Positions 63,330 to 64,000 of a DNA stretch of 64,000 nucleotides are shown piece after piece. The notes beneath the pieces were generated by a model that was given only the letters and a program-made list of their open reading frames with translations, had not been told where the DNA came from and did not search any database. The stretch lies in assembly GCA_951230915.1 (NCBI GenBank), contig OX579636.1:40737912-40801911 (forward strand), in the 5' to 3' direction. Within the stretch, counting starts at the first letter, position 1, and the number at the start of each line of letters is the position of its first letter. Origin of the DNA: Antitrichia curtipendula. Taxonomy: Eukaryota; Streptophyta; Bryopsida; Hypnales; Leucodontaceae. Made by a program: the position numbers and the translations under genes.

Positions 63330-63850
63330 GATTTTTCCATTGAAGATTTTGTGCAAGGATCTTCTTTGGAAATCTTGATTTGTTTAGCATTAAGGTGGGT
63401 ACACCCAAAACCGCCACTATTTGCTATTGAGCCTAGTTACTACTATTAGACTGGTCAAATTTTCATATATTCTTGTTGGCAAGTGAAAGGAGGTTCCAAC
63501 GCACCAGAGAACGTGGCATTTGGACATTGTATGCAAAAGTTATTAAGGCTCAAAGTTTGTTTCTGAAAGCGCTCCATCCAAATAGGTACATAACTGATTT
63601 TGGAAATGTACATAGCCTGTAGATGGCGCTTTAAGGTCAGGTGCCATTTGGGGGGTGCCTACCTTAGGGGCTCTTAGAGATGAGCCTCAAATTCACAAAA
63701 ACTTCATATAAAAACCACGCTGAAAATTCATTTAAAAAACTTTTAACTATAGTTATAAATCAAGAAGCCACAAATCGATTACAGTTATACATGTTATGCC
63801 CTTTAAACTCTTATTTTTAGGTGACTTCAATTTTAGATTGGACATGTGCA
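63330..63850 (+). repeat. Dispersed repeat B, copy 3 (with a different insertion)
   Basis: Aligns with 80-345: AAGATTTTGTGCAAGGAT, AAATCTTGATTT, then after an insert CTCTTAGAGATGAGCCTCAAAT, CATTTAAAAAACTTTTA, CATGTTATGCCCTTTAAACT and TTAGATTGGACATGTG. At the position where copy 2 has the TTAA element this copy is uninterrupted (TTAA at about 63731-63734). Confidence 0.65.
63393..63664 (+). mobile_element. Small TA-flanked MITE-like element in repeat B
   Basis: A 272-bp insert beginning AGGTGGGTACACCC and ending GGGTGCCTACCT, flanked by TA on both sides. It separates two parts of repeat B that are continuous in copy 1 around base 147. The ends share AGGTRGG with the longer family at 51945 and 62690. 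The degraded copy at 1259-1534 is its sister. Confidence 0.65.
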
Positions 63851-63858
63851 ATTCATGC

Positions 63859-63937
63859 ATTCGATCAAACCCTAATTTTGAGAATTAGTTACCTTAGATT
63901 TGTTCAGTTACTCTGCTAAATTAGGGTTTGATCGAAT
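63859..63937. repeat. Inverted repeat with 20-bp perfect arms and telo-box
   Basis: ATTCGATCAAACCCTAATTT at 63859-63878 is repeated as its exact reverse complement at 63918-63937, with a 39-base spacer. Each arm contains AAACCCTAA, the plant telo-box motif. The DNA to its right becomes GC-richer, which may mark the approach to a gene beyond the window edge. Confidence 0.7.
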
Positions 63938-64000
63938 TCGTGAAGGTCTCTGGGCTTGGCCCATTGTCTTGCTGCTTACTGTCGTCTGTGATTGAATTCT

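Noticed and set aside
1..64000. CRISPR arrays, rRNA or complete tRNA genes, bacterial operons
   Set aside because: Nothing of these kinds was seen; repeats are of eukaryotic transposon type and genes are intron-split.

Overview
The window is a stretch of nuclear DNA from a land plant. The genes are broken by short GT-AG introns of roughly 80-700 bp and sit in very AT-rich, repeat-filled DNA. The protein set is land-plant specific in part (SEUSS-type co-regulator, EPF-type secreted peptide, HVA22 protein, plant cyclin H). The short introns and mixture of repeats would suit a bryophyte such as a moss, but nothing here proves the species.

Six protein-coding genes can be read exon by exon, and each reconstruction keeps its reading frame across every junction. 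(1) 6148-12437 (+): a SEUSS/LIM-domain-binding transcriptional co-regulator, 14 coding exons, 1169 aa. (2) 19949-16784 (-): an EPF1/EPF2-type cysteine-rich secreted peptide, 3 exons, 147 aa; its first two exons are too short to stand out as open reading frames. (3) 23839-28765 (+): cyclin H, the partner of CDK-activating kinase, 14 exons, 361 aa. (4) 34473-37374 (+): a Rab-GAP TBC protein, 8 exons, 368 aa. (5) 43083-42730 (-): a RAB5IF/OPTI-type membrane protein in one exon, 117 aa. (6) 49645-46116 (-): an HVA22/REEP/DP1-type ER membrane protein, 6 exons, 312 aa, starting with a 32-nt coding exon. They are ordinary independent eukaryotic genes, not an operon; they cover transcription, stomatal patterning signals, cell cycle/TFIIH, membrane traffic and ER shape.

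The space between genes (1-3600, 12440-16500, 20000-23300, 30000-33000, 37400-41500, 43300-45400, 50400-64000) holds no convincing genes but much repeat structure. The main new observation is a family of at least eight non-autonomous elements (about 575-1240 bp) with terminal inverted repeats beginning CCCCTAAAGGACC, nearly always flanked by TTAA on both sides, as for piggyBac-type transposons. One copy (13877-14451) interrupts another repeat whose uninterrupted copies at 80-340 and 63670-63850 show the empty site with a single TTAA. A second family (51945-52257, 62690-63100) has AGGTAGGAGG ends and TA flanks, and one copy is nested inside a TTAA element. There are also three local tandem duplications, a 115-bp foldback in the EPF intron and several hairpins.
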